Shown piece after piece: positions 37,574 through 64,000 of a stretch of 64,000 bases of DNA. Location of the stretch: contig CM051019.1 in NCBI GenBank assembly GCA_027704905.1, forward strand, positions 24,362,038 to 24,426,037, written 5' to 3'. The position numbers and the translations under genes are program-made. The notes below the pieces were generated by a model. It made no database searches. It was not told the origin of the DNA and worked only from the letters and a program-made list of their open reading frames with translations. The stretch is from Muraenolepis orangiensis (Eukaryota; Chordata; Actinopteri; Gadiformes; Muraenolepididae). Each line of letters opens with the position of its first letter. Position 1 is the stretch's first letter.

Positions 37574-37822
37574 TCATTTCACCAGTCGATGGACAGAGAC
37601 TAAATGGACGCGGGCGTCCGCCGTGTCCCTGACACATGTGGGAGGGCCCCTGGTGTTTCCTACACATGTGGGAGGGCCCCTGGTGTTTCCTACACATGTG
37701 GGAGGGCCCCTGGTGTTTCCTACACTTGTGGGAGGGACCCTGGTGTTTCCTACACATGTGGGACGGCCCCTGGAGTTCTCGTAGATGTCCGCTTGGCCGG
37801 ATTCTCCGGGGCCGACTTGGTC
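37574..37822 (-). CDS. Receptor C terminal exon, open
   Basis: Begins after CGCTTCAG with DQVGPGESGQADIYENS, continues through about five 10-residue units (GPPTCVGNTR type) made by a 30-bp minisatellite and ends TADARVHLVSVHRLVK with TGA at 37574-37576. Each repeat adds a cysteine and two prolines to the predicted tail. Confidence 0.5.
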   Translation of the reverse strand, partial: DQVGPGESGQADIYENSRGRPTCVGNTRVPPTSVGNTRGPPTCVGNTRGPPTCVGNTRGPPTCVRDTADARVHLVSVHRLVK

Positions 37823-38041
37823 CTGAAGCGGTGGAAAACATAAATTGAACATGAGACGTATGACAAAACAATCACCTTTCTATCAGCAGTTGCACACAAC
37901 CAGCGTATACCTTGTTCACCCAGCAGCCATATTTGTTTACCCTTCTAGAACCTTGGAAACCATGACAAGTTGATGCATTCTTTTGTTTTGAGTCCTAGAA
38001 GGCTTCCCGTCCCAACCAACCAATGTGAGGGGTATTCTCAT

Positions 38042-38877
38042 AGGCTGTGTCCAAAATCCTTCCCTCATTCCCTACTCCTTTCTGCCTACATAGGGAGTTC
38101 AATGTAGGACACTATATAGTGAAATCCTTCCCTCATTCCCTACTTCATACTCCCTCTCTAGTAGTTCAATGTAGAGGACTATATAGTGAAATCCTTCCCT
38201 CATTCCCTACTTCCTACTCCCTCTCTAGTAGTTTAATGTAGAGGACTATATAGTGAAATCCTTCCCTCATTCCCTACTTCCTACTCCCTCTCTAGTAGTT
38301 CAATGTAGAGGACTATATAGTGAAATCCTTCCCTCATTCCCTACTTCCTACTCCCTCTCTAGTAGTTTAATGTAGAGGACTATATTGTGAAATCCTTCCC
38401 TCATTCCCTACTTCCTACTCCCTCTCTAGTAGTTCAATGTAGAGGACTATATAGTGAAATCCTTCCCTCATTCCCTACTTCCTACTCCCTCTCTAGTAGT
38501 TGAATGTAGAGGACTATATAGTGAAATCCTTCCCTCATTCCCTACTTCCTACTCCCTCTCTAGTAGTTTAATGTAGAGGACTATATAGTGAAATCCTTCC
38601 CTCATTCCCTACTTCGTACTCCCTCTCTAGTAGTTTAATGTAGTTTCAGCGCTATGCATGATGGGATATATGCTCGGTTCGTGACCATCCGTTGAATGCT
38701 ACTTTTTTCACAATGCATTGTGGGATGCGATGAGTGCACTTTATCGGGTATATTAATTCTCAATATGCATTCAGACAGCACTACACAATTGCAAAACTCA
38801 CTATAGTGCACTATACATATAGTACTGACTATCTAGTGCACTAGATAGTGAGTAGGGAGTGGTTTAGGACACAGCCA
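38042..38877. mobile_element. MITE with GGCTGTGTCC termini, expanded
   Basis: Inverted relative to the copy at 21190-21743. It is longer because a 67-bp internal unit (CTATATAGTGAAATCCTTCC start) is repeated about eight times at 38105-38645. Confidence 0.65.
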
Positions 38878-39009
38878 TTGGGCCCAGCGGGAGGGACTGG
38901 CGTTGTGTGGACATGCGGTGGTGGGGTCACGTGAAGGCAGAAGGTTTACCTGTGCTGAGCCTACTGGCCCCTGCTCACCCCACTGGACCACAGAGGGGCC
39001 CCTGCTCAC

Positions 39010-39070
39010 CCCACTGGACCACAGAGGGGCCCCCGGGAGCCTCGTCCAGGTCCTGGTCCACGGTGTCCTG
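39010..39070 (-). CDS. Receptor C second tail exon
   Basis: 61 bp, phase 0 to 1, same coding content as 20937-20997 (QDTVDQDLDEAPGG). Confidence 0.45.
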
Positions 39071-39536
39071 CTGGAACACGTTCACATAAGATAAGATAAG
39101 CACTTTATTTGTCCCGAAGAACATTGAAATACAAACTATAGCTGCAAAAGAAAAGTGTATATATCTACACTATAACATTATTGCTCACATCCACTCTTAG
39201 TCAATACAGTCACAGAGTTACTCCTGCTCACATCCACCACAATTAGCAAGAACAGGTCATTAAGAGAGACCTAACCGCTGAACCCCACTTGTCCATTGGT
39301 TTACATTAGAGGACTCCCTCTAGTGCAGGGGGTCCAAACTGAGGCCCGCTGCCCATTTCATCACCTAACCCTAACCCTGCTTCCATTGAGTGAAAAGCTG
39401 TTTCTATCCTAGGTGAGTTAAACATGTATTCTCTACACTACGGAGCAACACAGTAAACAGACAACAGACATCCAGTCCCCCGGACCACCGATACAACCCC
39501 ATACTCCTGGTCGTCCTCTGGGGTCTTTAAACTCAC

Positions 39537-39565
39537 CATGCTCTCTTCAGCTGCCATCTTGTTTC
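39537..39565 (-). CDS. Receptor C membrane-proximal tail exon
   Basis: 29 bp, encodes GNKMAAEESM; donor GTGAGT. One residue differs from copy A. Confidence 0.55.
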
Positions 39566-40123
39566 CTGGTGATGGGGAAAACACAGTGTTTCCATGGCGA
39601 TATAGAGGTGGGGGGGGGGTAGATGTAAACGTGGTCAAACAGGTCAAAGTCAAGTGAACTTTATTAGCCACACCCTTAATCACAGTTACAGTCTCAAGGG
39701 GCTTCATAGGCCCCTCCCCCTCAAGGCCTGAACTTTAGGACCAGGACACACTCCTCATAACAGGCACTATATGTATTGGAAATGGCGTCTAAATGCTGCT
39801 TGGGAGGAGAAACAGAATGCAGAGCAGCAGCTGCTAAAGAACCCATCAGCTTGTCATGTCAGTGGAAAGCCAGCCCTCTACATACACTAGCTGCTATACA
39901 AGTCTACCTTAGTGACATTATGCCATTATATACATAAATGTGTTTTTAAAAATGTATTGATTTTAATTAAGTACATCACCCTAAAGACATGTTATGAGAA
40001 TTCACTTTTATTCTAGCTTGCTAGTTTTCCATTTTCCATTAAGCGTCTGTACTTCACTGATCCCTGATGACATCAACAACTAGGAAATGTTATGATATGC
40101 CCAAATATGGCCATCCAATGGAC

Positions 40124-40369
<246 letters not shown>

Positions 40370-40532
40370 CTACCAGATAATCTCTTGTGTCAAAGTGAGA
40401 GAGTGCTCTCTGTAAGAAGCCTTGCTCTCCACATTTAGATGTTAAGCAAACTAAATGAGAAGCACTCTACACATTATTATAATAATAATAATAATAATAA
40501 TTATTATTGTTATTATTGTTCTTTTGTTCGCC

Positions 40533-40572
<40 letters not shown>

Positions 40573-40749
40573 ATTATTATAATTATTATTTTTAATTATT
40601 ATTATTGTTCTTTTGTTTCTCCATTATTATTATTAAAATCAAGAAGGAAGGAACACAGAACGGTGGCCCAACAGGCAGATTGCAGGGCGACTAAACAGTA
40701 ATCAGACAGACAGAGGCTAACAAGATGGCGGTAGGCGGTCTCTCCTCAC

Positions 40750-40857
40750 CTCTCGTCCTCCACCAGCCAACGAGGCGGAGCAGAACCACCAGGGTGAGGA
40801 CGGAGAAGCCCAGCAGCACCGCCACATGCAGCAGGACCCCAGGTCCCCACGTCACCG
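40750..40857 (-). CDS. Receptor C transmembrane exon
   Basis: 108 bp, phase 1-1, appears identical to 13882-13989 and 2019-2126. Confidence 0.68.
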
Positions 40858-41257
40858 CTGCAACACATCAGTCACAACATCTCCTGATTGTGAAGTGCGT
40901 TGAGGTCAGGCCACGGGTTAGAAAAGCACTTTATTCACTCACAGAGTCCATTCACCCATTTGTTAACAACCTACAGGGTATCTGTCTGGAACCACAGAAA
41001 ACTAGAGGTTCCCCCTCAGTAGAGCGCATATACCTCCGCCCCACCAAATAGTCCCCTGTGGTGAAAACGTGTGGTTGAGATGCAGTCAGATATGGTCCGG
41101 CTGTTAGAAGACACATAACCGGGACAGAAGAAACAAGGAATTGAGAGTTAAGAGATCTACGATAATGTGACATGAATTTTGATATTTCAATCCTAATAAA
41201 TCATCCAAGGAATTGAAAGACTACATTGTGTCTGACTGGATTTTAAGAACTTTACGT

Positions 41258-41552
41258 GTGATGCGTGTGAGTGGGTGAATGCGTGTGAGTGGGTGGATGT
41301 GTGTGAGTGGGTGGATGCGTTTGAGTGGGTGAATGCGTGTGAGTGGGTGAATGCGTGTGAGTGGGTGGATGCGTGTGAGTGGGTGAATGCGTGTGAGTGG
41401 GTGAATGCGTGTGAGTGGGTGGATGCGTGTGAGTGGGTGAATGCGTGTGAGTGGGTGGATGCGTGTGAGTGGGTGAATGCGTTTGAGTGGGTTGATGTGT
41501 GTGAGTGGGTGGATGCGTTTGAGTGGGTGGATGCGTTTGAGTGGGTGGATGC
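41258..41552. repeat. 18-bp minisatellite in receptor C intron
   Basis: About 16 regular units of GTGAATGCGTGTGAGTGG type, at the same intron position as in copy A. Confidence 0.94.
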
Positions 41553-41681
41553 ACAAAATTATTAAGACACATTTCCATGGCAACTGTGACTCATGCCACC
41601 AAAGCTCACCTACATATTGAATTTATAAATATTTTATAAAAATCTCTACTCTGTCACAATTTACATATATATATATATATA

Positions 41682-42130
41682 TATATTCAAGATTCAAGAT
41701 TCAAGATAACGTTATTTATCCCGAGGGAAATTAAGGTGCAACAGTTGAAACAGGGGGAATAAATGCACACAAAAATATACTAATACCTAAAAACTAAATA
41801 ACAAAACTAGCACCTGAGGGAGAGGGTGAGAGTTGTCAAGGATACTACGCAGCTTGCGCAGCATCCTCCTCTCAGACACCACCAACAAGGAGTCCAGCTG
41901 GACCCCCAGGACAGCGCCAGCCTTCCTGACCATCCTGCTGATCTTGTTGGCGTCTGCTGACCTCAACCTGCTTCCCCAGCACACGACACCGGAGAAGATG
42001 GCACTGGCTACCACCGACTGGTAGAACATCTTCAGCATCGTGTTACAAACGTTGAAGGACCGGAGCCTCCGCAGGAAGTAGAGACGGCTCTGGCCCTTCT
42101 TGTACACGGCCTCAGAGTTCTTGGCCCAGA
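41682..42130 (-). mobile_element. L2/CR1-like LINE 3' end, internally deleted
   Basis: Reads KKGQSRLYFLRRLRSFNVC, then SRLRSADANKISRMVRKAG as in the copy at 636-1396, and ends in an ATTCAAG (TCTTGAAT) tail. About 400 bp between the polymerase end and the 3' tail are missing. It lies in the intron upstream of the receptor C minisatellite. Confidence 0.75.
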
Positions 42131-42549
42131 CCAGTTTGTTGTATATACATATACATATATTTCAACCACAATAACTAAAAACCTCTTAAATATAATACAA
42201 TATTTGTGAACCATTAAACTACATGGATGTTTTGATGGTCTCTTCATGCAGATTCCGCCTCTAAAACCACACTTCTAAAACTCTTCCTCTTTTCAACTAA
42301 TTGATAACAGAATTTTATCTACATCTATTGCAAACTAGTTTTGCAGAATTGTTGCAACTTGTGGTTAACAACGTCCGTCCCCAGTCCCTCTGTGGCTGTC
42401 AACCAGAAGTAGGAAGTGTGATACTCACCATAGGTGTTACTCACAACACATAACTTTTTCAACACGATGTTAATGATTTATGATTATGACGGACAGAAAG
42501 GTGCCATTTGGAACACAACACAGTCCAAAGCAAGTTAGAGAAGACATAC

Positions 42550-42603
42550 CTTTCACTGTGTGGTCGGCTACGGTCGGGTTGGATGTGCTTGTGTTAGTTG
42601 TAC
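42550..42603 (-). CDS. Receptor C stalk exon 2
   Basis: 54 bp, phase 1-1, encodes TTNTSTSNPTVADHTVKG; donor GTATGT. Confidence 0.6.
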
Positions 42604-43014
42604 CTGTGGCTCCGTGTGGATTAGAAGCAAGGACAGAACAAAGAGAAACACAGAATTAGTATCTTCATCACTCTTTACAACAAATATGACTGAAGATATC
42701 ATTTTGGACAAGATCTATTTTTAATATCTTGTATAAGTTACTGATTTAGTTCATGTCTAAAAGTTAAATCTGAACAAAACAAAACATCTTCAAATGTTAA
42801 CATAATTGAACTCAAGTTTACAGTTAAAACTGAACGATGTGGGATGATTTCATCCTACGTTTGTTGAAGATGTTAGATCGTCAGGTTTCAAACACGTTCC
42901 TTCACCACAAGAGCTTCCACCACCATGTCATATCAGAGTAACCAGGGATGGATAAAGACGACATTTTGAAACTTGGCTCCACAAGACAGAAATGAAATCC
43001 TGTAGCAAGCACAA

Positions 43015-43062
43015 CTTTCGGTACAGTTGTGCTTGGTTTAGACGTGCTTGTGTTAGTTGTAC
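43015..43062 (-). pseudogene. Receptor C stalk exon 1 without splice donor
   Basis: 48 bp homologous to the other stalk 1 exons, but the base pair after AAAG is TT instead of GT, so the normal donor is absent. Confidence 0.6.
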
Positions 43063-43728
43063 CTGCTGCTCCGTGTGGATTAAAACCAAGGACAGAGCAA
43101 AGGCCAAAACAAAGACATGTGGAATCAGTACAGTGCTGTGACAACTTGTGATCTTTATCACATCTTTAGCAGATTCATGAGATTAATTATTTCACTAATT
43201 ATTACGCCGTGACACTGCTGGAGTGAGAAAACTCTCCATTTCGCTTTTAATTTACACTTTTCAATTCATTCATGTATTTGTTCAAAAACATAAAACCAAT
43301 TGTTAACTTATTCTGGGGAATTTGTTTCTCTTGGACCAGGTGAGTCCAGCTGACCAGCAGGGAGACAGACCCCCCCCCCCCCCTTTCCACAAATCACTGT
43401 CTCTTTCTGTTTGCCAGAATCCAATTTACAACCTCAGTCATGAGTGTGACCAACTGAGAAGCAGCAGGCCCCCCAAACACCACCCATGTCTTAGCCTTGG
43501 TTTATGGAGGCCCCTACGGGCAGAACATGTTCATGGGGACCGGGACAATCAAATGAGAACCTTGGCTGGGGCAACGTTTACATTTACGCCTGGAGATCAC
43601 CTTAAGGGACTCTCACATGTGGGCTAAAATATTTAAAAGATTGAAACATAGTTTGGGTATGTTTGGGTTCAATGGATTGAACCCCAAAGTGTACATTTAG
43701 GTAAATCGATTGAAATATAATTTCTTAC

Positions 43729-43826
43729 TTATAAGTTTTAGGTCATACCATGCCTGATCGACGAATCTCTCTGCAGGTGTAATCACCTTCATCTTTATTA
43801 CCCATCTTCTTTATGACCAGAGAACA
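43729..43826 (-). pseudogene. Receptor C Ig V-type exon, 3' half
   Basis: Encodes SLVIKKMGNKDEGDYTCRE and then, after a deletion relative to copy A, runs into a stop. The 5' half is replaced by the non-LTR repeat at 43827-44175, as in copy A. Confidence 0.65.
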
Positions 43827-44175
43827 AGTCAAGTTCTCTGTCAATTTTATTTGTATAGCCCTTAATCACAGTTATAGTCTCAAAGGGCTTCACATGCCAC
43901 ATGTTTACAATACCCCCAAACCCTAGAAAGAAAGAGAAAGAAAAAACTCCCTTAATTACGTAGGAAGAAATCTTGGGAAGGAACACAGAGTGGAAGTCCC
44001 TCCTTCCAGGGATGGTTCAGGATTGCAATGGGTGCCATAAGTGACTTATAGTAATGTACAAAGTACAATAAAAATAAAAATAAAAATAATAATAATAATA
44101 ATAATTATAATAATAATAATAATAATATACATATAATATACACAATCTACAAATAGTCAAATGAGAATATAATTT
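43827..44175 (-). mobile_element. Interspersed non-LTR repeat with TTGAC-type tail
   Basis: Complement of 11003-11346, including the CCTGGAAGGAGGGACTTCC core. It probably continues to about 44400. Confidence 0.65.
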
Positions 44176-44450
44176 ATGTGTGGTGCTGGCCGGTATCCTT
44201 CAGGTGGGGATCACAGCAGCACACTGGAAAACAGAAGCAGACTGCGGTATGGTTAGATGGGGTAGGGTGGACATGGAACATGTAGAGAACCTCTAGTCTA
44301 GTACCATCGGCAGCAGGGGTATGCTAGTGCTGACTAACGGGTCGATTTAGCTGTAATGAGAGCTGAGGGGCACTCTTAACAGAAGGTTGTTCCATGACGT
44401 CACTGCCTTCCATGATGTCCCGTGACCTGATGCGCTGTACCACGCTGTCA

Positions 44451-44812
44451 CATGGGCCATGTCCAGAATCACTCACTACTCACTATATGTAGTAGTGCTG
44501 TCCCAATGTATATTGAGAATTATTTTTGCCCTAAATATATATCCCACAATGCATCAAGAAAAGTAGTCTTGACCCAAGAGTCACAAACCAAGTAGGCCAA
44601 TATATCCCACCATGCATTGCGCTGCAAGACAAATGAACAAGCGGCATCCACCAACGTAGATCTAGCACGTATAATTATGAGACAGCAATGACGTCATTAC
44701 CACCATTTTGTAGTAGTTTTTTTCATTTTGCAGATGATTTCACTATATAGTCCTCTACAATGAACTCCATAGGGGGAGAAAATGGAATGAGGGAATGATT
44801 TCGGACACAGCC
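44451..44812. mobile_element. MITE with GGCTGTGTCC-like termini, short copy
   Basis: Left end GGCCATGTCC, right end GGACACAGCC, with the internal CACTACTCACTATAT motif shared with the copies at 21190 and 38042. The right end and following sequence match 32560-32640. Confidence 0.55.
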
Positions 44813-44904
44813 ACGGTGCTATGCTATATTTGAATAAACAGTAAAATAGACAGCAAGCCTGAATCCATTCACTATAGCCTAATTGTATTTATTATTGTAC
44901 TTTA

Positions 44905-47172
44905 TAGAGAACATTGTATTACACGACGCTCCCTTACAGACGGTCCTTATTGACGGTCCCTTGTACCAGTGCTAATGCGCAACCAGAACGGAACCTGCAC
45001 AATACTTTATTTGTCATTTTACGCTGTTTCTTTGTAAGTAAAGTGATCGAACAAATGGAACTCTGTTCTTATTTATAATTAAACAATATTTGATAAATCT
45101 TCAGTTAAATAACATGCAGTCAAGCGGAGATCGCCAGTGCTGAGGAGGTGCAAACTAACCACGAAAAGGTAGAACGTTTGCTAAAGAATAACTCCCAATG
45201 GCGCCTGTGAATGTGATGGCGGAGTGCCCGACCGAGCATTGTGACTATGTGGCTATGCACGCGGCGGCGGCAGTGATGGCGACTATAATGAGTATACACG
45301 CCACTTTACACGTCACGGCCCCCAGTGGGCTGAATGCCAAAATGGAAAAACCCAAGCGTCCCTCCATAGTACTGGCCGGAACGGGCGAGGCCTGGTCATA
45401 TTTCATAACCCGCTGGGGCGATTCAAACTTGTCAGACCCGACATTGTCGCACAGCTACTGGAGTGCTGCGAGGGAGAGCTGAGAAAAGATCTCACTCATG
45501 CAGTGGGCAGAGCCTAGCAGGCAGTGACGAAAATTACGTCCTCGCCGCCATGAAGGCGCTCGCCGTCCGAGCGGAGAACACCATGGCAGCTCGGGTGGCT
45601 CTGTTTAACAAGCGGCAGGGACACGAGGAGCCCATCCGGTCGTTCCACGCACGCATCAAGGGGCAGGCGGACACCTGCAAGTACGGGATGAAGTGCACCA
45701 AGGCGGAGTGCGATCAAGTCAATGACTTCACGGAAGATGTACTTCGCAATGTGATTGTCTGTGGCATCGTGGACCAAGAGATACAACTTGACCTGCTCGG
45801 TGAGAAGAACCAGGACATGCCGTAAAGGGACATGATGCAGTATATCGAGGCCAAGGAGTCTGGAAAGTGCTCGGCATCGCGCCTACTCGACCCTCAGAGC
45901 ACGGATGCGGTCAGTAGTTTGAATCGGCGGGGGAAACAGCAGGATGTCCGCACCAGGGGAGCAGGCTGGAGAAACCAAGGGCCAAGCTCAAAAGGGTGTG
46001 CATCTACTGTGGCAGGAGTGCCCAGGTTATGGTAAAAAGTGCCGCAAGTGTGGCTGCCAGAACCATCTCAACAAGGCATTTCTGGGGGCCGACCGACTGG
46101 GCCCCCGTCTGAAGAGACCGACGGGACGTACGACGAGCAGACCGCAGCCTTCGTCGAGTTATGCACAGTCACCATGGCCAGTGCGAACGATGAGTTACGC
46201 ACACTCCCCCTCACTCACCACCTGTACGATGACATGCAATAAGTGGATGAAACGTGTGTCCAGCCTGCAGAGAAGAGCTAACAGAGAAGCACTACAGAAA
46301 CATTTACTCAGAATGTACGCTCAGAGCACATTCAATACGTGCCCACACCAGCCCCTACCGAGAATGACCGGCCCGCCACTATGTCTTATGCTCGATAAGG
46401 ATGTGACACCGGTTGCCTACTCACACACTAGTCACACTACCATCCCCGTGGCCATACACTGGCAAGACGAGGTGAAAGCAGGCCTCGACCAGGACGTTTG
46501 TCTCGGCATGTTGGAGGAAGTACCCATCGGTACGCCAATAACATGGTGTCACCGCATGGTAATCTGCGCAAAAAAGAAGGGCAAGCCGCAACGCACCGTC
46601 GACTTCTAGGCCTTGAACAAGCATGCGTTCCGCGAGACCCACCACACCCAATCCCCGTTCCACCAGGTGAGACGCGTACCCAACGGGATGCGCAAGACTG
46701 CGTTCGACGCATGAACATTTACCACAGCGTCCCACTTCATGAGGACGACCGCCACGAGACGACCTTCATCAATCCATGGGGCGCTACCGGTACCTATCGG
46801 CCCCACAAGGGTATATGGCGTCAGGGGACAGTTACTCACGACGGTACGACGTGAGTACGAGATCGTTGCAGACGTTGGTGACAAGACAAAGTGCGTGGAC
46901 GACACGCTACTATGGTCAGATATGATTGAGGGGAGCTACTTCCATGCGGTGGAATTACTGGATATATGCGGCCAGAATGGAATCATCCTCAACCCGGAGA
47001 AGTTCGTCTTCAACGCACCCACGGTGGACTTGGCGGGCTTCACGATCACCATGACAAGACTCGGAGGGAGATAGAGAACATTGTATTACACGTTGCTCCC
47101 TTACAGACGGTCCTTATAGACGGTCCCTTGTACCAGTGCGCATGCGCGACCACACCGGAACCAGATATCATT
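44905..47172 (+). mobile_element. Decayed Ty3/gypsy element with partial LTRs
   Basis: LTR-like sequence (44905-45075, partly repeated at 47073-47172) flanks about 2 kb of broken gag and reverse transcriptase. The gag part (45196-46060) includes AMKALAVRAENTMAARVALF and a degenerate zinc-knuckle region ECPGYGKKCRKCGCQ. RT pieces lie at about 46440-47070 (PITWCHRMVICAKKKGKPQR, then DKTKCVDDTLLW). Many stops and deletions are present, and protease, RNase H and integrase are gone. It sits next to the receptor E tail exon. Confidence 0.75.
45198..47074 (+). pseudogene. gag-pol remnants of decayed gypsy
   Basis: At least five frame segments are needed. The CVDD box at about 46900-46912 stands in place of the usual YxDD active site, a variant known in some retrotransposon relatives. 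The large loss between the knuckle and the RT indicates internal deletion. It cannot encode an active polymerase. Confidence 0.7.
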
Positions 47173-47205
47173 GAAAAAACCCTGATTTCAAGGAGCCTGG
47201 TTTAC

Positions 47206-62768
<15,563 letters not shown>

Positions 62769-62960
62769 GCGGCGCCGGAGGCTCAGGGGGAAGAGAGGCG
62801 GTCATGTGGTTGAATCCCTGGCTGCTCCTAGTGAAGTGTTGAGGTTCCTGACCTGACCTGACCTCACCCTAACGGGACCCGCGGGCTGTTCCCTTGCATG
62901 GTTGACACCGTTGTCGACATGTGAATGAGTGGGTGAATGGGGGTGTGTGAGTGGGTGCAT
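62769..62960 (+). mobile_element. tRNA-derived SINE head, second copy
   Basis: Same head and B-box-like GGTTGAATCCC as 48472-48676, followed by a short 18-bp-type repeat. Confidence 0.58.
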
Positions 62961-63130
62961 GTCTAAAATTTAACTCAAAACAGAACAAAACATCTTGAAA
63001 ATGTTAACATAATTGAACTTATGTTTACAGTTCAAACTGAACCATGTGGGATGATTTCATCCTACGTTTGAGGGTGAATACTGTTAGATCGTCAGGTTGC
63101 AAACACACTACCAAGTCATATCAGAGTAAC

Positions 63131-64000
63131 AGGGTGAAGGCGTGTGAGTGGGTTAATGCGTGTGAGTGGGTGGATGTGTGTGAGTGGGTGAATGCATGTG
63201 AGTGGGTGGTTGTGTGTCAGTGGTTGAATGTGTGTCAGTGGTTGAATATGGGTGAGTGGGTGAATGCGTCTAAGTGGGTGAATGTGTGTGACTGGGTGCA
63301 TGGATGTGAGTGAGTGAATGCATGTGAGTGGGTGAATGCGTGTGAGTGGGTGGATGGTGTGAGTGGGTGAACGCGTGTGATTGGGTGAAAGCGTGTGAGT
63401 GGGTGAATGCACGTGAGTGCGTAATTGCGTGTTAATGCGTGTGATTGGGTGAATGGTGTGATTGGGTGAATGCGTGTGAGTGCGTAATTGCGTGTTAATG
63501 CGTGTGATTGGGTGGATGTGTGTGAGTGGGTGAATGCGTGTGAGTAGGTGAATGCTTGTGAATGGGTGAATGCGGTTCAGTGGGGGAATGCATGTGAGTA
63601 GGTGAATGTGTGTGAATGGGTGAATGTGTCTGAGTGGGTGAATGTGTGTGAGACTGGGTAGATGCGTGTGAGTAGGTGAATGTATGTGTGTGGATGAATG
63701 CCTGTGAGTAGGTGGATGTGTGTGAGTTGGTGAAAAATTGTCAGTGGGTGAATGCGTGTTATTTGGTGAATGCGTGTGAGTGGGTGAATGCGTGTGACTG
63801 GGTAATTGCGTGTGAGTGGGTGAATGTGTGTGAGTGGGTGAATGCGTGTGACTGGGTAATTGCGTGTGAGTGGGTGAATGCGTGTGAGTGGGTGAATGTG
63901 TGTGACTGGGTAATTGCGTGTGAGTGGGTGGATGAGTGTGAGTGGGTGAATGCGTGTGACTGGGCCGATGCGGTTGAGTGGGAGTATGCATGTGAGTAGG
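63131..64000. repeat. 18-bp minisatellite, unit H, to window edge
   Basis: About 48 degenerate units of GTGAATGCGTGTGAGTGG type, continuing past the window. Confidence 0.94.

Noticed and set aside
37527..37871. Cys/Gly-rich frames opposite the receptor C terminal exon
   Set aside because: Other frames of the 30-bp minisatellite; only the frame that joins the conserved DQVGPGES start and the VHRLVK end was kept.
45514..46905. Antisense frames in the decayed gypsy
   Set aside because: Shadows of broken gag and pol.

Overview
This window is repeat-rich vertebrate DNA, almost certainly from a teleost fish. Pointers are two Ty3/gypsy retrotransposon families with CCHC Gag and D,D,E integrase, L2-like LINE tails, the common fish 3' tail GTCGCTTTGGATAAAAGCG, a BED-finger hAT transposon, a THAP-finger remnant and teleost-style Ig receptor exons. 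Short tandem repeats are extremely dense, which recalls cod-like fish, but that is only a hint. Positions 10003-11002 are a 1000-N assembly gap. No intact single-exon host gene is present.

The unifying host content is a cluster of related Ig-superfamily membrane-receptor genes, recognisable from short exons with consistent splice sites and phases: a V-type Ig exon, two Thr/Ser-rich stalk exons (48 and 54 bp, both phase 1-1), a transmembrane exon (93 or 108 bp), a 29-bp membrane-proximal tail exon and further tail exons. I see copy 1 (minus, 0.07-2.1 kb), copy A (plus, 11.3-22.3 kb), copy B (minus, 29.0 kb, one exon), copy D (minus, 33.2-36.3 kb, the most complete), copy C (minus, 37.6-43.8 kb) and an amplified array E-H (minus, 47.2 kb to the right edge). 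A and C are inverted copies of one another around a 15-kb spacer. Two tail classes exist: class I (1, A, C) ends in an exon carrying a 30-bp coding minisatellite; class II (D, E) carries an exon with a YASI tyrosine motif that is a consensus ITIM in E. In E-H the stalk exons have been amplified in tandem.

Layout: 0-2.4 kb receptor copy 1 with SINE and LINE insertions; 2.5-2.84 kb broken THAP domain; 2.85-4.85 kb 42-bp satellite; 5.3-7.45 kb hAT element; 7.58-9.03 kb non-autonomous DNA transposon; 9.1-10 kb 18-bp minisatellite, then the gap; 11-22.3 kb receptor copy A, split by a 5.2-kb chromovirus; 23.2-25 kb LINE fragments; 25-27.4 kb 5' part of an endogenous retrovirus; 29-31.7 kb mostly unassigned; 32-37 kb receptor D; 37.5-44.2 kb receptor C; 44.4-47.1 kb MITE and decayed gypsy; 47.2-64 kb receptor array with a 9.7-kb gypsy element of PNMA-like Gag inserted in a stalk exon.

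The two well-preserved Ty3/gypsy elements are instructive. The chromovirus (14314-19498) has a primer-binding site complementary to its own LTR (Tf1-like self-priming), a CCCAAAC -1 frameshift heptamer, and a gag broken by a templated 24-bp insertion. The PNMA-like element (51353-61090) has apparently identical 1560-bp LTRs, a tRNA-Arg primer-binding site, a GTTAAAC -1 heptamer and open gag and pol frames, so it looks very young.
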